A stretch of DNA of 64,000 bases from Rhizobium anhuiense (GTDB lineage: Bacteria > Pseudomonadota > Alphaproteobacteria > Rhizobiales > Rhizobiaceae). This document shows positions 63,755 to 64,000 of this stretch, piece by piece. The stretch covers positions 496,001 to 560,000 of the forward strand of contig NZ_ML133522.1 in NCBI RefSeq assembly GCF_003985145.1, read 5' to 3'. The notes below the pieces were generated by a model, which made no database searches, was not told the origin of the DNA, and was given only the letters and a program-made list of their open reading frames with translations. How positions within the stretch are numbered: position 1 is the first letter of the stretch; each line of letters starts with the position of its first letter. Position numbers and translations under genes: made by a program.

Positions 63755-64000
63755 TCATTCCCCACCATCGCCCACCAGCGCATCCCGCACGATCGCGTAG
63801 TAGGCGGCAAGCTCGGGGATATCAGCGGCCAGCCTGTCGAAGGCGGGGTCGGCTGGCGCAAGTGTGCCGGCATATTTCGTCTCGATGAAAGCCTGGTGGG
63901 CGGCAAGCGCTTCAGCATCGGCTTTGTGCACGACGGTATAGACCGGTGAGGGCACGGTGCGGCCCTTGACGATGATGCGGTCGAGTTCGACGACGGTGTA
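63755..64000 (-). CDS. C-terminal end of a probable adenylate/guanylate cyclase (5' part outside window)
   Basis: About 81 residues are visible, open to the right edge. They begin YTVVELDRIIVKGRTVPSPVY, a pattern seen at the end of class III nucleotide cyclase catalytic domains of rhizobial CHASE2-cyclase proteins, followed by a helical tail (AAHQAFIETKYAGTLAPADPAFDRLAADI). The stop codon is TGA at 63755. The identification is by recall of family ends and needs the missing part. Confidence 0.55.
   Translation of the reverse strand, partial: YTVVELDRIIVKGRTVPSPVYTVVHKADAEALAAHQAFIETKYAGTLAPADPAFDRLAADIPELAAYYAIVRDALVGDGGE

Overview
The window looks like a chromosomal segment of a Rhizobium-type alphaproteobacterium (Rhizobiaceae, Rhizobium leguminosarum/etli-like). 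It is GC-rich and densely packed, with purine-rich GGAG/AGGAGG ribosome sites. It contains typical rhizobial families (BA14K, RcnB-like, DUF4189, DUF4087, COG0523 GTPase, PdxJ) and several copies of a palindromic intergenic repeat. The genus is inferred from recalled protein similarity; no search was run. No phage, insertion sequence, plasmid replication gene or CRISPR array was seen.

Region 1-5,000: a truncated cupin gene and a divergent MarR gene share two perfect palindromic operators. An Rrf2-type regulator then faces a four-gene minus-strand block: AhpD-like protein, NmrA-like reductase, secreted cupin and cyclic-nucleotide-binding MscS channel. The Rrf2 promoter and the promoter of the block carry related GGATAT/ATATCC sites, so the block is probably its regulon. 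Region 5,000-16,000: LysR, an orphan RecD-like helicase, a MerR-LuxR fusion regulator, pdxJ, a QorB/HxlR redox pair, TetR/MFS, a MarR-GNAT fusion, an Asp/Glu racemase with a divergent Lrp regulator, and a PH-domain membrane protein.

Region 16,000-33,000: BA14K protein, NDH-2, a tetracycline ribosomal-protection-like GTPase, zinc alcohol dehydrogenase with divergent AraC, a GT2 plus multi-pass membrane protein pair, two small secreted proteins, TetR, ilvC, a methyltransferase overlapping a ParDE module, a VapBC module, ilvE and a MocR/LysN-like aminotransferase. Region 33,000-50,000: DUF2278-lamin-tail protein, dihaem cytochrome c, aldo/keto reductase, a complete ABC importer, an EEP-family/NUDIX pair, two tandem paralogous Cys-containing secreted proteins, tRNA-Lys(CTT), PhzF, a rhodanese-ChrB plus ChrA chromate operon and a CorC/HlyC-family protein.

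Region 50,000-64,000: a zinc-starvation block (COG0523 GTPase with a small coupled CxCxxC protein, znuA, divergent znuCB-zur), with matching Zur-type sites at all three promoters. It is followed by a SnoaL-like protein, a hypothetical protein, FAH hydrolase plus gamma-carbonic anhydrase, a possible leaderless leader peptide with terminator ahead of a nucleotidyltransferase, GNAT, a divergent EamA/LysR pair, an epimerase, and the C-terminal end of a probable nucleotide cyclase.

The observations most worth a second look are: (1) a palindromic repeat whose CTAG end supplies the TAG stop codon of three separate genes; (2) the Zur-linked GTPase with its coupled mini-protein; (3) the attenuator-like leader upstream of a nucleotidyltransferase; (4) a TetM-like factor with a hairpin over its ribosome-binding site; (5) a ParDE-methyltransferase overlap next to VapBC.
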